Assembly: GCF_001562425.1 (NCBI RefSeq)
Contig: NZ_LOED01000001.1
Span: 1 to 64,000 of the forward strand
From: Fervidicola ferrireducens
GTDB lineage: Bacteria; Bacillota; Thermosediminibacteria; Thermosediminibacterales; Thermosediminibacteraceae
Direction of reading: 5' to 3'
Length of the DNA stretch: 64,000 bases
Translations under genes and position numbers: made by a program
In this document: positions 41,880 through 50,472 of the stretch, one piece after another
Numbering within the stretch: the stretch's first letter is position 1
Layout of the letters: each line of letters opens with the position of its first letter
Notes under the pieces: model-generated
What the model was told of the DNA's origin: nothing
Databases searched by the model: none
The model's input: the letters and a program-made list of their open reading frames with translations, nothing else

Positions 41880-42950
41880 TTAACGAATTACTACCTTCTC
41901 CACATAACCGGAAGTCATAAGACTTAACATTGCCGCATAATCCACACCAAACTCTACTATATCACCAACTTTTATTTCAGGACACTTAGTAACATCAAGA
42001 ATCATATGGTCGCTACTCGCGCCGAGGATTTCAATTCTGCCATTGATCGGCTTCAATCCTTCAATTCGGCAATCCTGCTTTCCTAAGGCGACTATTGCCC
42101 TTCTCATAGGTCCTCTGTCCTCATACACCGGTACATTTCCAAAAGCGTCCCGACCTATTTCGCCGATGGGGTATGAAGGCTTTACCTTGACTTCTATTAT
42201 TTCGGTTTTAAGTTTCATAGTATCCTGAACCGTCCCTGGAACCTTTCTGAAATTATGAGTAGTATCTGTGCCTAGCAGGATACCTTCACCCACTCTAAGC
42301 TGGTTTACCCCTTCAGGCAGTTTGCCTCTTTCAACGAGCGACAACGTCGCTGTATTGCCTCCTGAAATGGTCCTAACCTTAATACCGTACTTTTTTTCGA
42401 TATTAGCCGCCAAATCCACCAGAATTTTCGTGTTTTCGTAGCTTGGAAGTATCGCCCCGTAACAACCGACATTGGTGCCGAGGCCTTCAAACTCTATGCC
42501 TTCTAATTTTAAAATTTCCCCAACCACATCTAATACATCTTCCGGCATCACCCCTTCCCTGAGATCGCCTACATCCACCATCAAAATTACCTTGTGGACT
42601 TTCCCTAATTTTTTTGCCTCTCTTGCCAAAGCTTTAATTACATCTATTTCTGAATTAAGGCTACCATCAGCGTAATATACCACATCCTGGACTTCCGAAA
42701 TCATGGGAATTCTTATTAGATAAATCGGATTTTCTACGCCTGCCTTTCTCAAAGCCATTATGTTTTGCATGCGGGAATCTCCGAGCTTTTTTACACCGCC
42801 TTCCAGCATCGCCTGGACAACCGGCAAATAGGCACAAACTCCCTTCGTCACGCCCATTATTTCTATGCCTTTTTCGCCGCATTGCTTCACAAGGCAATTT
42901 GCGTTGTGCTTTATTTTTTCAACATCGATTTCAATACATGGTCTTCTCAT
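41880..42950 (-). CDS. orr: Ornithine racemase
   Basis: Interconverts L- and D-ornithine, supplying the D-form for OraSE. 356 residues of the alanine-racemase-like barrel type. CIEIDVEKIKHNANCLVKQC marks the N-terminal strand; in place of the common PLP Lys context the segment MGVTKGVCAY carries the Lys near 35. GNTATLSLVERG and LRVGEGILLGTDTT are family segments. Its place in a regulon with ora/ort/ord fixes the substrate better than sequence alone. AGAGGTG stands before ATG 42950. Confidence 0.88.
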   Translation of the reverse strand: MRRPCIEIDVEKIKHNANCLVKQCGEKGIEIMGVTKGVCAYLPVVQAMLEGGVKKLGDSRMQNIMALRKAGVENPIYLIRIPMISEVQDVVYYADGSLNSEIDVIKALAREAKKLGKVHKVILMVDVGDLREGVMPEDVLDVVGEILKLEGIEFEGLGTNVGCYGAILPSYENTKILVDLAANIEKKYGIKVRTISGGNTATLSLVERGKLPEGVNQLRVGEGILLGTDTTHNFRKVPGTVQDTMKLKTEIIEVKVKPSYPIGEIGRDAFGNVPVYEDRGPMRRAIVALGKQDCRIEGLKPINGRIEILGASSDHMILDVTKCPEIKVGDIVEFGVDYAAMLSLMTSGYVEKVVIR

Positions 42951-42992
42951 TTATAATCACCTCTCCCTTAAGTTTTTCATGCATGCAAAATT

Positions 42993-43008
42993 AGCAAACT
43001 TCATGCCA
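42993..43008 (-). promoter_or_regulatory. Sigma-54 promoter of orr-rocB
   Basis: Minus strand TGGCAT-GAAGT-TTGCT with GG and GC 10 nt apart, 43 bp upstream of the racemase start. It is back-to-back with the promoter at 43133-43148. Confidence 0.82.
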
Positions 43009-43074
43009 TTCCCAATTGCCCTAAGACAGAATTCAATACTTCATTTACTATAACGAGCAAAAAAGGCAAAAGCG

Positions 43075-43091
43075 TGCAAAATATCTTTGCA
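43075..43091. promoter_or_regulatory. Upstream activator site shared by the divergent sigma-54 promoters
   Basis: TGCAAA-ATATC-TTTGCA, a 17-bp palindrome about 65-80 bp from one -12/-24 element and 42 bp from the other. Further half-sites (GTGCAA at 43106-43111, GCAAAAT at 42985-42991) are nearby. Confidence 0.6.
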
Positions 43092-43132
43092 TTATTTCCT
43101 AATTTGTGCAATATTTTATAATTTCTGTCTTG

Positions 43133-43148
43133 CGGCACGTTATTTGCT
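43133..43148 (+). promoter_or_regulatory. Sigma-54 promoter of transporter 2
   Basis: Plus strand CGGCAC-GTTAT-TTGCT: GG/GC spacing is 10 nt; only the first base departs from TGGCAC-N5-TTGCW. Transcription should start near 43159. Confidence 0.82.
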
Positions 43149-43194
43149 ATAAGCCTATATAACGAACAAAATAATTTGTTAGGGAGGGGATATT

Positions 43195-44874
43195 TTGCAT
43201 CGAAAGTGGCTGTTAATTTTTATACTTCTTCTCCTTGCAACACTAGTTTTTGCTCCGGCTTATGGGCAACAGGATGAGAAAAAAGAATCTGAAGTCAATT
43301 TTGGAATGCTCTCACTCCTTCCCCCGTTTCTCGCCATAACCTTAGCATTCATCACCAAAGAAGTAGTAGTTTCCCTCTTTCTGGGCGTGCTATCAGGAGC
43401 GATAATGATGAATGGCGGCAATTTGTTTGGCGGTTACCTGAGGGCCCTGGACCATTATATCTTGGGCGCTATGGCAGACCCATGGCACGCCGGCATCCTT
43501 ATATTTTCCTTCACCATAGGCGGCATGGTAGGAATAATAACCAGAATGGGCGGAACTCAGGCGGTAGCTGAAGCTCTCGCAAAACTCGCTAGGAATTCAA
43601 GGGGTGCCCAGATAGTAACTGGGCTACTCGGTTGTGCGGTATTTTTCGACGACTATTCCAACACATTGATAGTAGGCCCCACTATGAGACCTCTTTGCGA
43701 TAAAATGAGAGTTTCCCGCGAAAAACTTTCGTATATCGTCGATGCTACTTCTGCTCCCGTAGCAGGTATTGCTCTTATGTCCACATGGATAGGTTATGAA
43801 ATAAGTTTAATAAAAGATGTTTATGATAAAATCGGTGAACCTGTGAACGCTTATGCTGTATTCCTTCAAACAATACCCTACCGTTTTTATGAGATTTTCA
43901 CTTTGTTTATGGTATTCGCACTTGCATATATGATGAGGGATTTCGGTCCGATGTATGAAGCAGAAATTCGGGCACGAAAGACCGGAAAGGTGCTGGCCGA
44001 CGGAGCAAGGCCCATGTCTGCCATGCATCTTATTGACGTAAAAATTCGCGAGGGCGCAAAGCCCCGGATAATAAATGCAGCAGTACCAGTTATTTCGCTT
44101 ATCGTGCTCGGATTCGTAAGCCTATGGTACAACGGTGGTGGCCCCGAACTCCCTCTGACCTGGACCGGGATTCGCGAAGCTTTCGGCAAATCGGATACCA
44201 GCGTTGCACTGATATGGGCCGCCACCACCGCAACTATTATAACTATAGGATTGGCAGTTGGACAGAAATTGCTGACATTGCGGGAAGCCATGGAGGCCTG
44301 GGTGGATGGAGTCAAAGCTCTGACATTGACGGGCGTCATTCAGGTCCTCGCATGGGCCTTGGGCAGCGTCACTGAAGATGTTAAAGCTGCTGAATATCTC
44401 ATCCAGATCGCTTCGTCTTCCGTAAATCATGCAATAATTCCTGCTTTAGTATTCTTTGTATCATGTATCATTTCATTTGCGACCGGCACTTCGTGGGGAA
44501 CCATGGCCATTGTAATTCCGCTGGCCCTACCTTTAGCCCATGCCGTAAATCCACAGATTATGCTTCCCACGATGGGCTCTGTACTGGCAGGAGCCATATT
44601 CGGCGACCATTGTTCACCCATTTCCGACACTACGATTATGTCCTCCATGGCTTCTTCCGCAGACCACCTGGACCATGTGAAGACTCAAGTGCCGTATGCC
44701 GTAACTTCCGCTTTAGTTGCCCTTTTAATCGGGTATATCCCCGCAGGGTTTGGTATGCCGGTATGGGTTTCGCTGATAGCCGGAGCTGGAACCTTATACG
44801 GTATAATCAAGTTAATCGGGAGGCCGGTGGACCTCTACAGCTATTTTGACGAACCAGAAAATCGTGGTGTTTAA
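43195..44874 (+). CDS. NhaC-type Na+/H+ antiporter family transporter 2
   Basis: 559 residues. The first 25 residues form a hydrophobic signal-like helix ending near AYGQQD; about twelve helices follow. ATGTSWGTMAIVIPLALPLA and GDHCSPISDTTIMSS are the family signatures. Only distantly like transporter 1 (about 100 residues longer), so the pair may handle different exchanges, such as substrate uptake and product export. TTG start at 43195, AGGGAGGGG upstream. Confidence 0.88.
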   Translation: MHRKWLLIFILLLLATLVFAPAYGQQDEKKESEVNFGMLSLLPPFLAITLAFITKEVVVSLFLGVLSGAIMMNGGNLFGGYLRALDHYILGAMADPWHAGILIFSFTIGGMVGIITRMGGTQAVAEALAKLARNSRGAQIVTGLLGCAVFFDDYSNTLIVGPTMRPLCDKMRVSREKLSYIVDATSAPVAGIALMSTWIGYEISLIKDVYDKIGEPVNAYAVFLQTIPYRFYEIFTLFMVFALAYMMRDFGPMYEAEIRARKTGKVLADGARPMSAMHLIDVKIREGAKPRIINAAVPVISLIVLGFVSLWYNGGGPELPLTWTGIREAFGKSDTSVALIWAATTATIITIGLAVGQKLLTLREAMEAWVDGVKALTLTGVIQVLAWALGSVTEDVKAAEYLIQIASSSVNHAIIPALVFFVSCIISFATGTSWGTMAIVIPLALPLAHAVNPQIMLPTMGSVLAGAIFGDHCSPISDTTIMSSMASSADHLDHVKTQVPYAVTSALVALLIGYIPAGFGMPVWVSLIAGAGTLYGIIKLIGRPVDLYSYFDEPENRGV

Positions 44875-44880
44875 AAAATC

Positions 44881-44918
44881 CCGCCATTCACCCTCCTTTT
44901 AGGCTCGGTGAATGGCGG
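44881..44918. terminator. Terminator between transporter 2 and the sigma-54 activator gene
   Basis: CCGCCATTCACC / GGTGAATGGCGG, a 12-bp perfect stem with a 14-nt loop between convergent genes. On the minus strand it is followed by GATTTTTTAAA, the better terminator. Confidence 0.82.
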
Positions 44919-44934
44919 TTTGCCTCACTTTACG

Positions 44935-46344
44935 TTACGTCAACCTATATTTTTTTATTTTATACTGCAACGTCTGCCGTTTTATTTTCAGCCTTTCCGC
45001 AGCTTTGGTGATATTTCCTTCGCATTCTTTTAAAGCCTTTAATATAATTTCTCTCTCGATGCTTTCAATTGCTTCCTCCAAAGGCAGCTCGCTTTTAGAC
45101 GAAGGCTCATTTTTAAACTCTGCATCGACTTTACAAAAATTTTCCGTAATATAAAGAGGGAGATGTTCCACATCTATGTATTTCTCATCGCCAATCATAT
45201 TCATGGCGCCTTCTATTGCATTTTCCAGTTCCCTCACATTGCCGGGCCAATCGTATTCCCTAAATATTCTCCTGACTTTCTCCGATACTCCTTTTACCTT
45301 TTTGCCAAATCTCCCGTTGAACTTCTCAATGAAATATCTCGTAAGGACTGGGATGTCTTCTCTTCTTTCCCTAAGGGGCGGTATTTTTATATATACGACT
45401 CCAAGTCTATAAAATAAGTCCTTTCTTATAGCGCCCTTTTTAATGCTTTCAAGAGGGTCTTCGTTGGTTGTCGCGACAACCCTAACATCAACGGGGATGA
45501 GGCTTGCCCCACCCACCCGCCTCACGGCCCTTTCCTGCAGAACCCGGAGTAGCTTTGCCTGAAGATTTATCCCCATCGAGTTTATTTCATCCAGCAGCAA
45601 GGTGCCGCCATCCGCCTGTTCGAAAAGCCCGGGCCTGTCAACCGCGCCGGTGAATCCCCCTTTTACCGTGCCGAAGAGTATGCCCTCCAGCAAGGTTTCC
45701 GGAAGGGCTGCGCAATTTTGGGCTATAAAAGGTTTTCCCTTCCTCGGGCTGGCATTGTGGATGCTCTGGGCAAACAGTTCCTTGCCGGTCCCCGTTTCTC
45801 CAAAAATCAGCACCGCCGATGATGTAGCAGCTGCTTTCTTTGCCATATAAATAGCTTTTTTGATTGCCGGACTTTCACCTATTATATCTTCAAAGGTGAA
45901 CCTCGTAAACGGGGAAAGATTTTCCCGTGAAACTTTTCCTTTTGTTGAATCCTGTAGAAATATCATTTTCTCTGACATTTCCCGCAAAGCCGTAATGTCC
46001 TTGGCAATTTCTACAGCACCAAGGATTTTGCCATCTTTTTTCAAAGGCAAAGTCGTATTTATGGTGGTTATCCGCTGGCCCCTGTAGTTAAAATATGTCT
46101 GAATGCGATCGACGATAGCTTTCCCCGTTTTCAAAACCTGGTACAGGGTACTCGTTTCCCCGTTTAAAGAGGGGAATATCTCAAAGAGGTTTTTCCCCAC
46201 CACGTTTTCCGGTTCGAGCCTTTCCAGTCTGCCCATGGCCGAATTGTAAAACACCGTTTTGCCGTTGCTGTCCACGACATGAATTCCAACATCCAAGTTT
46301 TCCAATATCTCACTATAAAATTCGTCTAAAAGCCCGGCGGACAT
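44935..46344 (-). CDS. rocR: RocR-like sigma-54-dependent transcriptional activator (PAS-AAA-HTH)
   Basis: About 469 residues in three parts: PAS sensor (about 10-120; VGIHVVDSNGKTVFYNSAMG), AAA+ domain (about 150-385) and Fis-type HTH at the C-terminus (NITKAAERLKIKRQTLQYKI). Walker A is GETGTGKELF; the sigma-54 loop reads GGFTGA where GAFTGA is usual. FGTVKGGFTGAVDRPGLFEQ resembles B. subtilis RocR, the arginine/ornithine-catabolism activator. ATG 46344 has GGGAG 8 nt upstream. It is convergent with transporter 2 and almost surely drives the four sigma-54 promoters at 38.4-43.1 kb. Confidence 0.9.
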   Translation of the reverse strand: MSAGLLDEFYSEILENLDVGIHVVDSNGKTVFYNSAMGRLERLEPENVVGKNLFEIFPSLNGETSTLYQVLKTGKAIVDRIQTYFNYRGQRITTINTTLPLKKDGKILGAVEIAKDITALREMSEKMIFLQDSTKGKVSRENLSPFTRFTFEDIIGESPAIKKAIYMAKKAAATSSAVLIFGETGTGKELFAQSIHNASPRKGKPFIAQNCAALPETLLEGILFGTVKGGFTGAVDRPGLFEQADGGTLLLDEINSMGINLQAKLLRVLQERAVRRVGGASLIPVDVRVVATTNEDPLESIKKGAIRKDLFYRLGVVYIKIPPLRERREDIPVLTRYFIEKFNGRFGKKVKGVSEKVRRIFREYDWPGNVRELENAIEGAMNMIGDEKYIDVEHLPLYITENFCKVDAEFKNEPSSKSELPLEEAIESIEREIILKALKECEGNITKAAERLKIKRQTLQYKIKKYRLT

Positions 46345-46367
46345 TTTTAACACTCCCTGTCAATCTC

Positions 46368-46742
46368 TCAAGGCCTGCTGCAGTATCTTTCCCAGTCGCA
46401 CCCTTCGCAAAAGGACAAGAACCAATCTTTAGAGGCCGACGCGACTTTTTCTTTTATTTCACTCCAATTTACCTTTTTCCCCGGGCTGACTTTTAAAAGA
46501 TCTAAAGCTTTCATATCCAGCTTTCTAATCTCTTCATCCATGCCTTCTTTGTAGCCGCATCGGCCTTCACTTAAATAAGGACACATACCACACACGTCGT
46601 CAGGCCCGCAAACGACCCTGATTTTTTCTCCGCTTTCAACTTTCTCCATTATATTTCTCAGATTATCGATGTACTCCTCAGGATAACCCTCGCCGTGGTA
46701 AAAGTGCAGGCATACGAGGTGATGCCCCCTCAACCTGATCAT
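46368..46742 (-). CDS. DUF1284 protein with probable metal or Fe-S site
   Basis: 124 residues of the DUF1284 family: MIRLRGHHLVCLHFYHGEGY at the start, then VCGPDDVCGMCPYL and GRCGYKE, and CEGCDWERYC at the end. Eight cysteines and an HH pair suggest a metal or [Fe-S] cluster, but no function is known. It lies 18 bp after the thioredoxin-like gene, in the same direction. Confidence 0.8.
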   Translation of the reverse strand: MIRLRGHHLVCLHFYHGEGYPEEYIDNLRNIMEKVESGEKIRVVCGPDDVCGMCPYLSEGRCGYKEGMDEEIRKLDMKALDLLKVSPGKKVNWSEIKEKVASASKDWFLSFCEGCDWERYCSRP

Positions 46743-46759
46743 AGTTTTCTTTCCCCCAT

Positions 46760-47269
46760 CTATTTGCCTTCGATTATTTCAAGAAAGTCCCCGGCGATAG
46801 CTTCCGGATACTTGCCCTGCCGGTACTCCCTCCTGGCCACTATTATATCCGGCTGGTATCCTCTTTCGTAAATTTCTTTTATGAACTTTGGAATCTCCAC
46901 AAAGGCCCCTAATTCCTCATAATCCTCGTTCATAAAAATTAAGGTTGGTATACGGGGTTTCCCGTCGTATTTGTATTTCTCGAGAAAATCCTCATGTCCT
47001 TCCTTTGGCAAGATGGCAAATTCTATTAAATTGTTGATTTCGGCCATTTTAGCCATTACCGGCAGACTTACCATGCAGTCCGGACACCAGGGCTCAGCAA
47101 AAACTAAAACTTTGACTATTTTCCCTATTTTTTTAATCCGCTCCACGGTATTTTCGGAAAGCGCCATATCTTTGTAAAACATCTCGAATTTTTCCCTGTA
47201 GTTCGGTTCGGCTTTATCCAAAAATTCGTTGTAACTCAAACCTTTTTCGTATAAATCTTTCAACAGCAT
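46760..47269 (-). CDS. Thioredoxin-family protein
   Basis: 169 residues with a thioredoxin fold. The active site is EPWCPDCMVSLPVM (CPDC, about residue 63), an unusual CxxC with acid in the third place. FAILPKEGHEDFLEKY and GKPRIPTLIFMNEDYEELG (cis-Pro) fit the fold. No signal peptide, so cytoplasmic. Probably co-transcribed with the DUF1284 gene. The mobile element's right end lies just upstream of its start, so its promoter may have been changed by the insertion. Confidence 0.85.
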   Translation of the reverse strand: MLLKDLYEKGLSYNEFLDKAEPNYREKFEMFYKDMALSENTVERIKKIGKIVKVLVFAEPWCPDCMVSLPVMAKMAEINNLIEFAILPKEGHEDFLEKYKYDGKPRIPTLIFMNEDYEELGAFVEIPKFIKEIYERGYQPDIIVARREYRQGKYPEAIAGDFLEIIEGK

Positions 47270-47285
47270 AAAAATCCCTGGTCAT

Positions 47286-47600
47286 CCAAACTGTGCAAAA
47301 GTGCACAAGTTTGGAAGGCTGGGCTATTTATAGTCCGCCCTTTCAGAGAGTGCTCATTCCCAGCAGGCGGTATTTAAGCACTCCCATAGCCCCTGCCCCA
47401 AGAAGCAGGAACTCGCGCCCCTTACCCGGGTCTCCCCACTTGCCCTGAATGTAATACTCCCTTCAGGACAGAGACGTCCCTTAATACCCTCTCAGGGGAG
47501 AGTGGCGTCACCACCGCTACCTTGAGAACTCGCCAGAGATTGTGACCGCTGCCACAGGTACCAAGACTTGTTCCATCCAGAGGTCTTGGTCCCCTCCCTG
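47286..47600 (-). ncRNA. Candidate omega (guide) RNA at the 3' end of the TnpB-like gene
   Basis: Minus strand past and across the TnpB end is GC-rich and densely folded: CCAAGAC/GTCTTGG, GCGGTGGTGACGCC, GGGACG/CTGTCCT, CCTGC/GGCAGG, GAGTGCT/AGCACTC (47348-47354 / 47377-47383) and a final CCAAAC-GTGCA/TGCAC-GTTTGG hairpin at 47286-47314. TnpB elements make such an RNA from their 3' end, with the guide just beyond the right end. The boundaries are estimates. Confidence 0.5.
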
Positions 47601-48873
47601 GCTCACTCCCAAGGCTTTGTATCAGTTTTATTGCTTCGTCTATCTCCTTTAGTTGCCTTTTCTTTAGCTGTTTGTTCTTAACCGTTCTCTTTACGTGCTC
47701 TTTTAGTTCTTCCAATTCGTCAGCATCTAATTCTTTTAGAATTGCCATATACCCTTCGGGAATTTGCTCTTTTAACCCAAGCCCCCTTCTTGCTATGACA
47801 TACGCTGCTGCAACGTCCTTGCTTATCATATACTGCGGTGCATACTTCAGCATCCCTATCACTGATGTGTAGGCAGGATTGACCTCTATGACTTGTATAC
47901 CCTTCCTTTTCGCTAATACCTTGATTTTCTCCAGAAGCGACCTGTAGCTAAAGCTGTGCCTTATCCTCCTCGATTTCCTCCCCGAAAAGTCTCCTCTTTT
48001 CCCTTTTTCTCTTATATCCAATCTTTCGATTGCTATTGCTTTTTTCTTTTCTTCTGCTAGCCTTACTACTTCATGAGCATACCGCCATCTATAATATTCC
48101 CTCTTATTTGAATTGCCGCTTGTAAGTTCAGGCATCGGTACTCTGCCATAACTTGCAAGATTACCATTCTCGTCTGTTTCCGACCACGCTATGTGGTCCG
48201 GGTACGCGTTGATGTCTATGCCTACAATTCCACTTTCTTTTGTTATCGCAACTTCCGGGAAGTTTTCTTCAATCGTAAAGTAAGCATATACCTTGCCGTT
48301 TTTGAGTTTTAGCTCAACGGAATAAGGCTGTCCGCAAGTGCTTATTGCTTCCAGTAATTCCTCACGGCTCTTTCCTTTTTTCCATCCCGCTTGTATCCTT
48401 GCATATGCATACTTTCTTTCACCTACGTTTATCCTTAATCTAGTGCCGTATTCATCTATCTCGATTCTCGTATTCAGGTTCCCTTTCTTGCTCTTGTCCC
48501 CTCTCGAGTAGAGATTGCCTTTTCTTCTTTCTTGCCATTCATGTTGCAGCTTCTTATATGCATTTCCATTTATGTGTTGTTTCTTTAGCTTTTCAAACAA
48601 ACTCCTGCCACCGAAAATAACTTTGCCTGGATTTTCGCCTCTTTCTTTACAAGACTCTAGAACGCTTTTTGCCTTCATTATCGCATCATCTACATACCTC
48701 GAATTTAAACTGAAAATCTCTTGCAGTTCTCTTTTGAGTTCATTTCTGCTTTTACCTTCTAAAAGTCTGTTATATGCGAATCTTGTGCAGGATGACCATC
48801 TTCTCATAATGTCTAATACTTCCTGCTTATCTTCGTTGCTGTCAAAACTCAGGCTAGCCTGAATTGTTATCAT
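47422..48873 (-). CDS. tnpB: TnpB-family RNA-guided nuclease-like protein without zinc ribbon
   Basis: About 483 residues. RuvC-like residues are in GIVGIDINAYPDH (Asp), KKAIAIERLDI (Glu) and SKDVAAAYVIARRGLG (Asp), so the catalytic set seems complete. The CxxC...CxxC zinc finger between the last two motifs is missing; this part reads NPAYTSVIGMLKYAPQYMIS. ATG 48873 follows GAGGTG by 9 nt. The last 90 or so residues are low-complexity Gly/Arg/Pro-rich and coincide with strong RNA folding, so the gene's 3' part probably doubles as guide-RNA template. Confidence 0.82.
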   Translation of the reverse strand: MITIQASLSFDSNEDKQEVLDIMRRWSSCTRFAYNRLLEGKSRNELKRELQEIFSLNSRYVDDAIMKAKSVLESCKERGENPGKVIFGGRSLFEKLKKQHINGNAYKKLQHEWQERRKGNLYSRGDKSKKGNLNTRIEIDEYGTRLRINVGERKYAYARIQAGWKKGKSREELLEAISTCGQPYSVELKLKNGKVYAYFTIEENFPEVAITKESGIVGIDINAYPDHIAWSETDENGNLASYGRVPMPELTSGNSNKREYYRWRYAHEVVRLAEEKKKAIAIERLDIREKGKRGDFSGRKSRRIRHSFSYRSLLEKIKVLAKRKGIQVIEVNPAYTSVIGMLKYAPQYMISKDVAAAYVIARRGLGLKEQIPEGYMAILKELDADELEELKEHVKRTVKNKQLKKRQLKEIDEAIKLIQSLGSEPGRGPRPLDGTSLGTCGSGHNLWRVLKVAVVTPLSPERVLRDVSVLKGVLHSGQVGRPG

Positions 48874-49134
48874 GCTTTTTCGCACCTCATTATCCGTTAC
48901 TACCGCTATAAGGCCTCTTGCTAATGCCGTATATATCTTTTGTTTTTTGCATACTTAATAACGTCAATTGTCACCCAATCGAAATCATACCCATTTTGCA
49001 TGACTATCTTCAACTGTTGGGAACCTCCCGTCTCAATTTATTATACCATATTGGTTTCTCCAAAGTAGGAATTTTGATATATTTTGTGTATAATATCCAT
49101 TGTAAAGCATATCCTGCGAAGGTGAAAATTGACC

Positions 49135-50472
49135 ATGGATCTAAACATAAGAATTCCATCTATCGTAAAAGAAATATGCCACAAATTTAAGTCCCGGGGC
49201 TACCAGGCTTTCATCGTCGGCGGTACCATAAGGGATGCATTGCTGCAAAGAGAAAACCCGGACTACGACATCGCTACCGACGCCATGCCGGAAGAAATTT
49301 TGTCTATATTCCCCCACGCTATTCCTTACGGCAACTTTGGCACAGTACTTCTTATGGTAGAAAGCATAAAAATAGAAATAACCCCTTTTCGAAACGACGC
49401 ACCTGGTAGAAAGCCACGCTACTCTTTCGGAGGCACAATCTATACGGACCTTGCCCGCCGGGATTTTACGATAAATTCAATGGCTTACGACCCCATATCT
49501 TCGGAATTTATAGACCCTTTTGGGGGCCTTCAAGATTTGAAATCCAGGGTGATAAGATGCACAGGAAATACCAGGCGAATCTGGGAAGATCCGCTCAGGG
49601 CCTTGAGGGCAGCGCGGTTTCAGGCGCAATTGGGCTTTACAATAGAACCTTCCTCTCTTTACGCCCTTAAAGCCCATGCACATCTTTTAGACACGATTTC
49701 CCGCGAAAGGATAAGGGACGAGCTTTTGAAACTTATAACGTCCGATCACCCCTTCGACGGCCTGGTGACCCTGGTCGTAACCGGACTCATGAAGCACGTC
49801 ATACCCGAACTGTTGGAAGGCATGGGAATGCATCACAACAACAAGCCAAACGATGTCCTCGAACATAACCTTCTTGCTTGCAAGTACGTAAAAAATTCCC
49901 CTCACCTTCGCCTCGCGGCTCTGCTCCACGATGTGGGGAAACCCCGGTGTGCCGTAGAAAAAGAAGGAATTCTGGAATTCCCGGGTCACCATACTAAGTC
50001 GCTGGAAATGGCAAAAGCCATATTGAAAAATCTGCGGTTTGACAACTATACCGTAAATAAAGTCCTTCTGCTTATTGAACATCACATGTTTATCTACGCG
50101 CCTGATACTCCTCTATCCGAAGCAAGAAGACTCATTTCAAAGGTGGGATGGGAAAACATATACGATTTAATCGAGCTTAGAAAAGCTGATCGCCTGGCCA
50201 GCGGCTTTGAGGAGGCCGTGGGCCCCGGACTGAAAAAACTTATTTCGGACCTTGAAGAATTGAAAAAAGAAAAATCCGATTACCAGATAAAGGACCTCGA
50301 TATCTCCGGAAAAGACCTGATAGACGAGTTAGGAATCCCACCTGGTCCCTTAGTGGGCAGGCTTTTAAAAGTTCTTTTGGACAACGTCATAGAAAATCCC
50401 GAGCTAAACCGCAGGGAAATCCTGCTGGAAGTTGCAAAAAAGCATTTGGAAGGAGGCAGTTTATGCGAATAG
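49135..50472 (+). CDS. cca: CCA-adding enzyme / poly(A) polymerase family with HD domain
   Basis: Adds or repairs the CCA end of tRNA. 445 residues: class II nucleotidyltransferase head with FIVGGTIRDALLQRENPDYD (GG and DxD-type acids), the RRDFTINSMAYDP motif, an RRIWEDPLRALRAARFQAQL motif, and an HD phosphohydrolase-like domain with LAALLHDVGKPR. ATG 49135 is chosen over TTG 49129, which is too close to AAGGTG. Overlaps the next gene by 10 nt. Whether it adds CCA or only A cannot be told by eye. Confidence 0.92.
   Translation: MDLNIRIPSIVKEICHKFKSRGYQAFIVGGTIRDALLQRENPDYDIATDAMPEEILSIFPHAIPYGNFGTVLLMVESIKIEITPFRNDAPGRKPRYSFGGTIYTDLARRDFTINSMAYDPISSEFIDPFGGLQDLKSRVIRCTGNTRRIWEDPLRALRAARFQAQLGFTIEPSSLYALKAHAHLLDTISRERIRDELLKLITSDHPFDGLVTLVVTGLMKHVIPELLEGMGMHHNNKPNDVLEHNLLACKYVKNSPHLRLAALLHDVGKPRCAVEKEGILEFPGHHTKSLEMAKAILKNLRFDNYTVNKVLLLIEHHMFIYAPDTPLSEARRLISKVGWENIYDLIELRKADRLASGFEEAVGPGLKKLISDLEELKKEKSDYQIKDLDISGKDLIDELGIPPGPLVGRLLKVLLDNVIENPELNRREILLEVAKKHLEGGSLCE

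Larger units (their letters stand above)
47286..48900 (-). mobile_element. IS200/IS605-type TnpB-only element (ends approximate)
   Basis: A TnpB-family gene with no TnpA, set between a thioredoxin-like gene and a CCA-adding gene. The right end is probably the hairpin at 47286-47314. The left end is somewhere in 48886-49070 and could not be fixed; no flanking direct repeats are expected for this family. Confidence 0.55.
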
